Source: Cyrtodaria siliqua (Eukaryota > Mollusca > Bivalvia > Adapedonta > Hiatellidae). Taken from it: a DNA stretch of 64,000 bases. The stretch lies in the NCBI GenBank assembly GCA_037043455.1, contig JAWPHD010001135.1:124001-188000 (forward strand), written 5' to 3'. How positions within the stretch are numbered: position 1 is the first letter of the stretch; each line of letters opens with the position of its first letter. The notes beneath the pieces are model-generated. The model was not told the origin of the DNA. It worked only from the letters and a program-made list of their open reading frames with translations, and did not search any database. The translations under genes were made by a program, and so were the position numbers. Shown in pieces: positions 53,342 through 64,000 of this stretch.

Positions 53342-53665
53342 TATACCCTGCTTTGCACCGTTAACAGTCAAACACATATTGCTGGAATGTGTAGACTTTG
53401 ATCCTATGCGTCAAAAGTACTACAATGTTAATACTATGAAAGAGTTATTTGATACTATAGATTTTAGTCTTGTTTTAGATTTTCTGAAAGAAATCAGACT
53501 GTATAAATCATTTTAATGTGTTCTTATATATATTTACTTGTTTATATACCGGTTGACGGACATTTGTTGATTTACATATATAGTTGATATTACTACCATA
53601 TCATCCATTATTTATTAATAGTTTTATCTTTATATATATACAATAATTTTTAATTACTACTTAAT
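53342..53665 (+). pseudogene. I-like LINE tail, right part
   Basis: IPCFAPLTVKHILLECVDFD, PMRQKYYNVNTMKELFDTID, FSLVLDFLKEI and stop at 53,514-53,516, then the 3' UTR, cut before the (CATT)n tail. Confidence 0.88.
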
Positions 53666-54095
53666 TTCTGAGAGGGGTTCAAATCATTCGCTGTTGTTGA
53701 AGCCCCTCCTGTCAATAATGCCCCGACGAAGCTCCAGCTGTCAATTATGCCCCTAAATGGCGTTTAACAACAAAAGGGACGCAACACGTATATGCTGCGA
53801 TTTTATTGTGAAAACGCCATTTATAACAGATTAAGGGGAGGAAGTTTGGTATTGTAATCGTTTAGTTGAAGCACACGTCGATATTGAAAAAAACACATGC
53901 TATGGAGTTAGAGTTATAAAATATATTATGTATATGTTTCTTATATTTTGCCACTTTCTACACGCAATTTCATTTATTATGTGCAATTCTGTTGACGAAT
54001 AACCGATTACCACGTGTATAGCTCTCCCTGCACACGGACCTATGACTTTACACACACCTCCTTCTGAGGATGGCATACTTTCATAGTAGGCTTAC
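53666..54095. other. No recognisable features
   Basis: AGCCCCTCCTGTCAATAATG and CTCCAGCTGTCAATTATGCCCC are a small local duplication; otherwise unassigned. Confidence 0.4.
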
Positions 54096-54178
54096 CAGAG
54101 GAAATCGAACCTGTGACGTCTGGGACGAGAAGCAAGTATGACCAAGTATGCTAACCACTCATCCACCACAACAATATG
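54096..54178 (-). mobile_element. tRNA-derived SINE head
   Basis: The minus strand GTGGATGAGTGGTTAGCATA (box A) and CACAGGTTCGATTTCCTCTG (box B) lie about 50 bp apart, with a serine/leucine-like long variable arm region between. Acceptor pairing is absent. Confidence 0.6.
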
Positions 54179-54384
54179 ACTGGAAGAAATAATTATTTTC
54201 AATAGACAGGTTGAAGGAAATAAACATAAAAAAGACAACAAAAAAAGAAAAACATATCAGAAAAAACTTTTTTTGTTATATTATATTTCTGTATATAATA
54301 GACATGTATACAAACATCAAAACATATTTAAAAACAAATAAAAACCGTACACCAAAAACAATCCTACCCAAAATTCCTACCCCA

Positions 54385-54615
54385 TAGTGGTCTCTTACAT
54401 GGGGTATGATTGCTTTTGACTAAGGTCTCTTACATGGTGTATGCTTGTTTTTGACTATGATCTCTTACACGGCGTCGAATTGTTTTTCACTATGGTCTCT
54501 TACAAGGGGTAGGATTGTTTCTGGTGTACAGTTTTTTATTTATTGATATGCTCGGATGTTGTGCTCTGCTGTTGTACATGTCTACTACAGTCTCTTACAT
54601 GGGGTAGGATTTTTT
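54385..54615 (+). repeat. 35-bp imperfect tandem repeats
   Basis: GGTCTCTTACATGGGGTA and TTGTTTTTGACTAT recur at 54,391, 54,426, 54,461 and 54,496, and once more at 54,588. Confidence 0.85.
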
Positions 54616-54869
54616 TAAGATCTTTTTGTTTTTAAAGATTTGTTTAGGTCCAAACGCGTTCCTTCAACCTTTGTTTCAATACCGTTCTTCTAGTTACAAT
54701 TGATTGCAAATCGGGTCCTGATATGGTCTGGGATGTCGTGTTCTTAGGTGGATATAATATATCGGCATGGAATGTCTTCGATTCCTAGCACACATTCTCT
54801 AATTCACAAAAAGCGGAGTATACATCTGTCATGATGCTTTGCATAACGTTCACGCAATAACTTTCACGC

Positions 54870-55275
54870 ACAGTGCCGTAACCAGACATAAACTGACACC
54901 GAGGCAAAGAAATATAGTGGGTGAGAAGTGGATCGTGGGTCGGGGAGGGCAAGGGCGGATCCGGGGGGTATGGGTGCACCAGGCTAAAATCTGAAAAGTA
55001 ATAATTATATGCATATAATAAGCTTTTGTTGGTTGGGGTGTACAGGTGGTAGTGGGATGGGTCTAGGGGCGGGTCCAGTGCGGGCACCGGGAGCACCCCT
55101 ACCTAAAATCTGAAACGTATGTACTTTGATTGTTCTTTGGTTGTTAGTTAGGCAGTGGGGTGGGGGCATGGGCGGATCCAGTTTGCATAAATCCATAAAA
55201 TAAAGTCTTCTTACTTTAGAAAAAATCTGGGGAGCATGCACCCTCCTCAGGGGCGGATAAAGGATTTGACATTGG
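54870..55275. repeat. GGGCGGATCC-type repeats, possibly hAT-related
   Basis: GGGCGGATCCGGGGGG, GGGCGGATCCAG and CAGGGGCGGATAAAGG recur with GGTGCACC/GAGCACCCC blocks. Such ends occur on hAT-type elements, but borders were not resolved. Confidence 0.35.
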
Positions 55276-55600
55276 GGGTGGAGCGCAAGTTAAAAAAACA
55301 AGTTATAACCAAAACACACGCACTCACGCACGCACTCAAGTTAATGGGTGATTCGCAACTTGAAAAAACACTATTTACAGCCAACCCACAACCACTGCCC
55401 CCTCCCCCCAAAAAAACACAAACAACACTCAACAGCAACAACAACAAAAAGCACAAAGCACAAAACAACAACTATTTTTGTCACATAATGCCTATTAGTC
55501 ACATATTGCATATTAAGTTTTGGCGCATTATATGAATAATCACATTCGCCTCCTATTTAAAAAATAATTAGGAAGTAGTAACGGCTTAGGAAATAAACAG
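55276..55600. other. Unassigned, C- and A-rich sequence
   Basis: No supported gene. Confidence 0.35.
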
Positions 55601-55602
55601 TA

Positions 55603-55645
55603 GGCGAATGTGAGAATACATACAGGGGAGAAGCCATATAAATCA
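55603..55645 (+). pseudogene. C2H2 zinc-finger linker relic
   Basis: VRIHTGEKPYKS encoded at about 55,610-55,645 is the linker between C2H2 fingers. No complete finger flanks it. Confidence 0.6.
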
Positions 55646-56111
55646 AATATATTAAGCCATTCTGTTATATTTCGTTAAATGATAGCAAGTGATAATGTCT
55701 AGGTGATGTGAGAGATATCCTGATAAGAGAAATACGATGTCTCTGTCATCTGTTAAATTTCATTTTGTTCCCCGTGAGATTGCGGGGTAGACAACCCCCC
55801 CCCCACCTACCCCGCCACCACCACCCCCCACACACATGCATATTCATTTTGTCATTTTTTATCATGCCCATGATGACACCGCGTATGCAAACGTGGAAAC
55901 GTGGCTCCATCGTAAATGGAGTGTCTATTATAGAATGTGCAGCAATTCTGCAGTTTTGCAGGTAAGAAGGTTCTAGGCCCAATCCTCATATTTTATCTTG
56001 ATGTAAATGGAGGATGAGCCTGGCGCGTTCGTTCCTGTTAGGCGCCATATAAACGTTCATGTGTTGTTGCTCCTTAAAACACAAATCAATTCAATTAACT
56101 TTTTTAAACAG

Positions 56112-56152
56112 TAGTCGAATGTGAGTATGCATACAGGAGAGAAGCCATATAA
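56112..56152 (+). pseudogene. C2H2 zinc-finger linker relic
   Basis: VSMHTGEKPYKLHT; the same GTAGTCGAATGTGAG upstream sequence as at 55,600 shows the two are duplicates. Confidence 0.6.
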
Positions 56153-56904
56153 GCTACATACATTAAGATATTAGGCGATGTGAGAGATGTTTCTATTGTC
56201 CTTTAATTTTCCGAATATACCTAGTTACTCATTTTAGCAAAGTAGAAGTTTCTAGTGCTAATTAACTGCTATACCAGCCGCATATTACGCATTAATCGTG
56301 GATATGAATGTGTATGCTCTTTTTTAATTCAAATTTTCTAAGCAGTTACTACTTTCTAATTAGAAGTAGAAGTTACTAGTGCCTAGGAATTAACTGAACT
56401 ATTAGCCGATACATTGAGTATACAGGAGAAATACCATATACCATTTAACGAAATAAAAACTTAATATATGTGACTTATTTGGATTTTATCCTGCATGAAT
56501 ACACACATTCGCCTACTGTTTAAAATAATTACACTTAAAGGGTGTAAGAGACATTTCTCACATCGCCTAGACATTACCACTTACTATTTAAAAAAAAACA
56601 CACTGTCTTTTAGCTTAATTATCACCTCTTCCTTCTATAATGTACCAGTCGGTTTATTTGCAAGAACACGATTTATTAATTACATGTGAATTGATGAATA
56701 CTATTGGTATAGTATTTGTTACCTTATCAAACCATGTACAAATGCATAGGGAATCTGCATATTATATAAGAACAATGTTCGTGTGGGGTGTGTGTTGTGG
56801 GGGTTGCGGGGAGGGACATACTATACCCACCCTTTCAGATTAGGGGAGAGGTGCTGTCCCCGCTGTTCCTAATTATAGATACTGCATACGGTCTAGTCTA
56901 ATTA

Positions 56905-57420
56905 TCATGGCAGCATCGTTTCCGAGGAAAGCTCCACGGGCATTTTGCCTTATTAACACAGAAATTCAAAGAGATATGTCATGAGCATATATAAGGTATG
57001 ACTCTTCCTACATGGGACTGGTCTACGTCTTAACATTTCCTTCGAAGGATGGCATAAGATTCACAGTACATTGCCCGAATAATGAAAGGTCATTTGCCCA
57101 AAACCCTCACTCGGAAAAAAACACTGCTTGCAATTGTTAGAGCAAGCGAAATGACAAGTGTGCGTACACACTGGTGAGAAACCGTTTAAGGTACCATATC
57201 AGAGTTTATGAATATATCGTCCCTTTCGCGTATCAATCAATTCACCTAAGCAGTTTATTATGTCCCTCAGAACTGTACTGGCGCTGTCTGTATTGATATT
57301 GTCCTTGAGGTCAGTACTGAACCCAGAGAAGCTGGCAGGTGATATTTTCACAGAGATTAGTATTGACTGTATACGTTTATTGTTTCGCTGAGGACTGTAC
57401 TGACACACGATTTAAAAGAG
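56905..57420 (+). repeat. Duplicated segment, copy 1, with zinc-finger relic
   Basis: Includes TGCCCGAATAATGAAAGGTC, CACTCGGAAAAAAACACTGC and VCVHTGEKPFK at about 57,160. It also has the first satellite-like phrase TTGATATTGTCCTTGAGG (57,290). Confidence 0.68.
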
Positions 57421-58009
57421 CCTTATTACATTGAAGCAGACCATTTCTAAAAATAAAAACATCCTTTAGTTTAAATACCACACATTTTTTCTGTCATTAT
57501 AAAGTACCAGTAGCTTTATATGCAAGAACATGATGTCTTAGTACAATGTGACTTGATTAATATTTTTGGTATATTCTAGCAGCGAGAATAGTAGCTCTTA
57601 TGGTGCATACGTACAACAGAGTTACTGTGATGCCCTTTTAGAATAAGTAGGTATCAGGGTCGACCATATCAAGACAGGTTCATGAAGAGATCAAGCAATG
57701 CATGCATAAACAGCCGCCATACAGCAATAGATTAAACGTTAACAACCAAGCGTGCATGCATAAAACTCACCAACGAGAAGAATACCTCATCGATCTAGAC
57801 ATTTTCGTACGACTAGTTAATGTTTTTCAGGTGAATATCTCTGGAATTTTTACATTTCGACATATCTCGCGCTGACACGTATTCTGTGTTTTGAAACTTA
57901 AACCCGAACACAGCTAACACAAATCGACAACGTTAACAGGCAAACGTCAGATATGTGAGTAGGTTGAGTTTCCAAGTACGAAACAAGACGAGGTGCGGGG
58001 AATATACTC

Positions 58010-58545
58010 TGTCCACCCGTCTCAGGTTATGGGGAGAGGTGCTAGCCACTGTTCTTTTTTTAAACTACACACATTCATTTCTGATTATCATGACAGCCGC
58101 TTTTGATGAATGACCGTTCACTATTCGGGCAAGGTACATGTACTGTGAAACTGCCATCCTTTGAAGGGGATGTTAAGCCGCTGACCAGGCATATGTACAG
58201 GAAGGGCCACACCCTATATAAGTATGCTCCTTACACATGTTGATGTAATTTTCTGTGTTAATCAGTGACAACATGCCAGCAAAGCCTTCCTCGGAAACGA
58301 ACTCACTTGGGGAAAAAACATTGCTTGCAAACAGGTAGGGTAAACGAAAAGACAAGTATGCATACACACTGGTGAGAAACCGTTTAAGGATATGACTATA
58401 TTGTCCCTTTGGTCTTTCAAGGAAGTGACCTAAGCAATTTATTTTGTCCTTCAAGACTTTAGTGACGCTAATTCTTGAAATTGTCCTTGAGGAAAGTACA
58501 AAAGCCATGGAAGCCAGTAGGTGATATTTTCGTAGAGTTTAGTAG
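58010..58545 (+). repeat. Duplicated segment, copy 2, with internal inversion
   Basis: GGGGAGAGGTGCT is in direct orientation at the left, and CACTTGGGGAAAAAACATTGC, VCIHTGEKPFK and TTGTCCTTGAGG are direct at the right. The middle, about 58,105-58,300 (CTATTCGGGCAAGG, CCATCCTTTGAAGG, TCTGTGTTAATCAG), is inverted relative to 56,905-57,090. Confidence 0.7.
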
Positions 58546-58559
58546 TACTGACTGTATTC

Positions 58560-61500
58560 GTTTTAGGACAGCACTAACGCTAGCCGGCGATATTGCCCCT
58601 GAGGACAGTACTAACGCTAGCTGTTGATATTGCCTCTGAGGACAGTACTAACGCTAGCTGTTGACATTGCCCCTGAGGACAGGACTACCTGTTGATATTG
58701 ACTTGTGGGCGGTACTAACTGTAGCTGTTGATAGTATCCCGATAAGACGCTGGCTGTTGATATTGTTCATGTGGATGTTAAAGACAATAGCTGTTGATAT
58801 TGTAGTTCTACAGCTAGCTCTTGATAACGCCCCCGAGGACATTACTAACCATAACTGTTGATATTACACTTAGGACAATACAAACGCTGGCTGTTGATAT
58901 TGCCCTTGAGGACAATACCAACGCAGGCAGTTGATATTGCCTTTGAGGACAGTACTAACGCTAGCTGCTGATATTGCCTCTGAGGACGGTACTTACGGTA
59001 GCAGTTGATATTGCCTCTGGAAAGCGGTACTAACGCTATATGCTGAAATTGGCCAAGAATACAGTATAAACGCTACCTGTTGATATTTCCCTTTAGGGCA
59101 GTAATATAAGTGGCTATTGATATTGCCAATGATGACAGTGTTAAAGCTAGCTGTTGATATTTTCCATGAGGACAAAACTAACGCTAGCTGTTGATATTGA
59201 CCCTGGGGACAGTACTAACGCTATCTGTGGATATAGCCCATTATGACAGTCTTAACGCTACCTGTTGATATTGCTCATGAGCACATTACTAACGCTGGCT
59301 GTTGATGTTGCCCCTTTGGACAGTACTAACGTCAGCTGTTGATATTGCCCCTGAGAACAGTACTAACGATAGCTGTTGATTTTGACCCTGTGGACATTAC
59401 TCACACTGGATATTGATGTTGCCCCTTAGGACAGTACTAACGGTGGCTGTTGATATTGCCCCTAAGAACAATACTAACGCTGGCTGTTTATACTTCCCCT
59501 GAGGACATTAATAACGCTGGCTGTTAACAGTGTCCATGAGGACAGTACTAACTCTGGCTGTTGATATTGCCAATGAGGCAAATACTAACGATATATATTG
59601 ATAAGTACTGATAAAGGTGATCCTTTGAGAGCAACTAACACAATTAAGAGAATAAAGCAGCAGTCTCGGTTTTATTGAGTCTGTTTATGAGAAGTAATTG
59701 AAGAAGCAACACTTATCACGCCCCCTAGCACCGGCTTAAGCGGTATTACCTGAGATTGCCCCTGAAGGCAGTACTAACCCTAGATATCGATACTCCCCTT
59801 AGAACAATAATAACGCTCACTGTATTGATATTGCCCTGGGGCCAGTATTAACGCTGGCTGTTGATATTGCCAATGACGGCAGTACTAACGCTGGCTGTTG
59901 ATATTGCCTCGGAGGACAGTACTACCACTAGCTGTTGATATTGTATTTGAGGACAGAACTAATGTTACCCGTTGATGTTGCCTCTGAGGACAGTACTACC
60001 GCTCATCATAGTATCGCTATGGTGGTTAAAACAAAGGCTGATGATAGTGCACATGTGGATGTTAAAAACACTAGCTGTTTGTTTCGATATGGACAGTAAA
60101 TCTGCTAGCTGTTGATACCTGTGCATGTTACTGACTAGCTGTTGATACTGCTCCTAAAGATAGTTCGAACGCTAGCGTTTGATAGTGCCCCTGAGGACAT
60201 TATTAACGCTGGCTGTTGATATTGACACTGAGCACCATACTAACGCAGGCTGTTGATAATGCGCCTTAAGACAGTACTAACGCTAACTGTTGATATTGCC
60301 ACTGAGGACAGTACTTACGTTAGTTGTTGGTATTGCACTTCATGACAGTACTAACGGTTGCTGTTGATATTGCAACTGAGGACCATACTAACGCAGGCTG
60401 TTGATCTTGAGGACAGTAATAATCATAGCTGTTGATATGGCCCCTTAGGACAGTGATTTCGCTAGCTGTTAATATAGCCCATGAGGACAGTGTTATCGAT
60501 AGCTGTTGATATTGCCCCTGAGGACAGTGTTATCGATAGCTGTTGATATAGCCCCTGAGGACAGTGTTATCGATAGCTGTTGATATTGACCCCGAGGACA
60601 GTGTTATCGATAGCTGTTGATATAGCCTCTGAGGACAGTGTTATCGATAGCTGTTGATATTGACCCTGAGGACAGTGCTCTCGATAGCTGTTGATATGGC
60701 CCCTGAGGACAGTGTTATCGATAGCTGTTGATATAGCCCCTGAGGACAGTGTTATCGATAGCTGTTGATATTGCCCCTTAGGACAGTGTTATCGATAGCT
60801 GTTGATATTGCCCCTGAGGACAGTGTTATCGATAGCTGTTGATATTGACCCTGAGGACAGTGTTATCGATAGCTGTTGATATGGCCCCTGAGGACAGTGT
60901 TATCGATAGCTGTTGATATAGCCCCTGAGGACAGTGTTATCGATAGCTGTTGATATTGCCCCTTAGGACAGGGTTATCGATAGCTGTTGATATTGCCCCT
61001 GAGGACAGTGTTATCGATAACTGTTGATATGACCCTTGAGGACAGTGTTATCGATAGCTGTTGATATAGCCCCTGAGGATAGTGTTATCGATAGCTGTTG
61101 ATATGGCCCCTCAGGACAGTGTTATCGATAGCTGTTGATATAGCCCCTGAGGACAGTGTTATCGATAGCTGTTGATATTGCCCCTGAGGACAGTGTTATC
61201 GATAGCTGTTGATATTGACCCTGAGGACAGTGTTATCGATAGCTGTTGATATGGCCCCTGAGAACAGTGTTATCGATAGCTGTTGATATGGCCCATGAGG
61301 CCAGTGTTGTCGATAGCTGTTGATATTTCCCCTTAGGACAGTGTTATCGATGGCTGTTGATATGGCCCCTGAGGACAGTGTTATCGATAGCTGTTGATAT
61401 TGCCCCTTAGGACAGTGTTATCGATAGCTGTTGATATTGCCCCTTAGGACAGTGTTATCGATAGCTGTTGATATTGCCCCTTAGGACAGTGTTATCGATA

Positions 61501-64000
61501 GCTGTTGATATTGCCCCTGAGGACAGTGTTATCGATAGCTGTTGATATTGCCCCTGAGGACAGTGTTATCGATAGCTGTTGATATTACCCCTTAGGACAG
61601 TGATATCGATAGCTGTTGATATTGCCCCTTAGGACAGTGTTATCGATAGCTGTTGATATTGCCCATGATGACAGTGTTATCGATAGCTGTTGATATGGCC
61701 CCTGAGGACAGTGTTATCGATAGCTGTTGATATGGCCCCTGAGGACAGTGTTATCGATAGCTGTTGATATGGCCCCTGAGGACAGTGTTATCGATAGCTG
61801 TTGATATTTCCCCTTATGACAGTGTAATCGATGGCTGTTGATATGGACCCTGAGGACAGTGTTATCGATAGCTGTTGATATTGCCCCTTAGGACAGTGTT
61901 ATCGATAGCTGTTGATATTGCCCCTTAGGACAGTGTTCTCGATAGCTGTTGATATTGCCCCTTAGGACAGTGTTATCGATAGCTGTTGATATTGCCCCTG
62001 AGGACAGTGTTATCGATAGCTGTTGATATTGCCCCTGAGGACAGTGTTATCGATAGCTGTTGATATTGCCCCTTAGGACAGTGATATCGATAGCTTTTGA
62101 TATTGACCCTTAGGACAGTGTTATCGATAGCTGTTGATATTGACCCTGAGGACAGTGTTATCGATAGCTGTTGATATGGCCCCTGAGGACAGTGTTATCG
62201 ATAGCTGTTGATATGGCCCCTAAGGACAGTGTTATCGATAGCTGTTGATATGGCCCCTGAGGACAGTGTTATCGATAGCTGTTGATATGGCCCCTGAGGA
62301 CAGTGTTATCGATAGCTGTTGATATTGACCCTGAGGACAGTGTTATCGATAGCTGTTGATATAGCCCCTTAGGACAGTGTTATCGATAGCTGTTGATATG
62401 GCCCCTTAGGACAGTGTTATCGATAGCTGTTGATATGGCTCCTTAGGACAGTGTTATCGATAGCTGTTGATATGGCCCCTGAGAACAGTATTATCGATAG
62501 CTGTTGATATTGACCCTGAGGACAGTGTTCTCGATAGCTGTTGATATAGCCCCTGAGGACAGTGTTATCGATAGCTGTTGATATTGACCCTGAGGACAGT
62601 GTTCTAGATAGCTGTTGATATGGCCCCTGAGGACAGTGTTATCGATAGCTGTTGATATTGACCCTGAGGACAGTGTTATCGATAGCTGTTGATATAGCCC
62701 CTGTGGCCAGTATTATAGATAGCTGTTGATATTGACCCTGAGGACAGTGTTATCGATAGCTGTTGATATAGCCCCTAAAGACAGTGTTATCGATAGCTGT
62801 TGATATTTACCCTGAGGAGAGTGTTATCGGTAGCTGTTGATATTGACCCTTAGGACAGTGTTATCGATAGCTGTTGATATTGACCCTGAGGACAGTGTTA
62901 TCGATAGCTGTTGATATTGCCCCTGAGGACAGTGTTATCGATAGCTGTTGATATTGCCCCTTAGGACAGTGTTATCGATAGCTGTTGATATTGACCCTGA
63001 CGACAGTGTTATCGATAGCTGTTGATATGGCCCCTGAGGACAGTGTTATCGATAGCTGTTGATATGGCCCATGAGGACAGTGTTATCGATAGCTGTTGAT
63101 ATTGCCCCTGAGGACAGTGTTATCAATAGCTGTTGATATGGCCCCTGAGGACAGTGTTATCGATAGCTGTTGATATGGACCCTGAGGACAGTGTTATCGA
63201 TAGCTGTTGATATGGCCCCTGAGGACAGTGTTATCGATAGCTGTTGATATTTCCCCTTATGACAGTGTTATCGATGGCTGTTGATATGGACCCTGAGGAC
63301 AGTGTTATCGATAGCTGTTGATATTGCCCCTTAGGACAGTGTTATCGATAGCGGTTGATATTGCCCCTTAGGACAGTGTTCTCGATAGCTGTTGGTATTG
63401 CCCCTTAGGACAGTGTTATCGATAGCTGTTGATATTGCCCCTGAGGACAGTGTTATCGATAGCTGTTGATATTGCCCCTGAGGACAGTGTTATCGATAGC
63501 TGTTGATATTGCCCCTTAGGACAGTGATATCGATAGCTATTGATATTGACCCTTAGGACAGTGTTATCGATAGCTTTTGATATTGACCCTGAGGACAGTG
63601 TTATCGATAGCTGTTGATATGGCCCCTGAGGACAGTGTTATCGATAGCTGTTGATATGGCCCCTAAGGACAGTGTCATCGATAGCTGTTCATATGGCCCC
63701 TGAGGACAGTGTTATCGATAGCTGTTGATATGGCCCCTGAGGACAGTGTTATCGATAGCTGTTGATATAGCCCCTTAGGACAGTGTTATCGATAGCTGTT
63801 GATATGGCCCCTTAGGACAGTGTTATCGATAGCTGTTGATATGGCTCCTTAGGACAGTGTTATCGATAGCTGTTGATATGGCCCCTGAGGACAGTATTAT
63901 CGATAGCTGTTGATATTGACCCTGAGGACAGTGTTCTCGATAGCTGTTGATATAACCCCTGAAGACAGTGTTATCGATAGCTGTTGATATTGACCCTGAG
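58560..64000 (+). repeat. 37-bp satellite, about 145 units, continues past the window
   Basis: Unit GAGGACAGTGTTATCGATAG plus CTGTTGATATTGCCCCT. To the left (58.56-60.4 kb) units are diverged and of the type GTACTAACGCTAG. From about 60.45 kb they are homogeneous and carry the palindrome TATCGATA. An R2-type insert sits at 59,585-59,750. Confidence 0.97.
59640..59748 (+). repeat. R2 repeat fragment inside the satellite
   Basis: TTAAGAGAATAAAGCAGCAG, TCTCGGTTTTATTGAGTCTG and CCCCCTAGCACCGGCTTAAG match the inverse of 33,640-33,748. Confidence 0.78.

Noticed and set aside
55880..55970. Possible exon ending in CAG|GTAAGA near 55,960
   Set aside because: The donor is good, but no acceptor, protein similarity or neighbouring exon was found.
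58560..64000. CRISPR-like array of regular 37-bp repeats
   Set aside because: Units are directly adjacent with no spacers, and the surroundings are eukaryotic. It is a satellite.

Overview
The window looks like repeat-dense, AT-rich nuclear DNA from an invertebrate, most likely a bivalve mollusc. The evidence is the type of mobile elements: Naiad-type Penelope-like elements, RNase H-bearing LINEs ending in (CATT)n, TA-flanked foldback MITEs, tandem-repeat elements starting TGCCCCCGAAGGG, and tRNA-derived SINEs. Species was not determined. Almost nothing is ordinary single-copy gene sequence.

Layout. 0-5 kb: a 3.18-kb Naiad Penelope-like element (minus strand, 1117-4292) inserted cleanly into the 3' end of an I-like LINE (786-1116 plus 4293-4620), then a LINE RNase H-region fragment. 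5.2-14.4 kb: the only host-type gene, the 3' part of a Roc-COR protein with two C-terminal death-fold domains. Four plus-strand exons are visible with consistent intron phases, and exon 2 carries an in-frame TAG. Its introns hold Naiad tails, a Tc1-like transposase fragment, and a decayed Ty3/Gypsy-like element (LTR, tRNA-Pro-type primer site, gag, protease) that itself carries LINE and Naiad insertions. 14.4-33.7 kb: more mobile elements, including a second LINE family with a FADD reverse-transcriptase motif, two related MITEs with different termini, an ORF1-only LINE, a 48-bp minisatellite, a SINE, and many Naiad 3' fragments. 33.8-36.2 kb: a 25-bp satellite. 36.3-47.4 kb: LINE and Naiad fragments, a cluster of foldback hairpins, and an SGNH-hydrolase-like ORF split by 46 cytosines. 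48.0-49.1 kb: a nearly intact Crypton/DUF3504 tyrosine recombinase. 50.3-53.6 kb: a Tc1 remnant, a decayed second Naiad-like copy, and a LINE tail interrupted by a 419-bp near-perfect palindrome. 55.6-58.5 kb: C2H2 zinc-finger relics inside a duplication with an internal inversion. 58.56 kb to the end: a 37-bp satellite with higher-order structure.

Most interesting system. The Naiad reading frame contains TGA codons where the protein family has conserved cysteines: two flanking the GIY-YIG endonuclease start and one just after the ADKAANN motif of the reverse transcriptase. The last TGA is also present in a separate, diverged copy at 51.97 kb. A hairpin with SECIS-like features (ATGA, apical AA, TGAT) overlaps the stop codon, and four copies in the window keep the elements of this fold, with at least one compensatory base-pair change. 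This fits selenocysteine recoding. Multi-selenocysteine Naiads have been reported from clams, so the principle is known; the overlap of the hairpin with the stop codon and its conservation among copies are read here from sequence and need testing.
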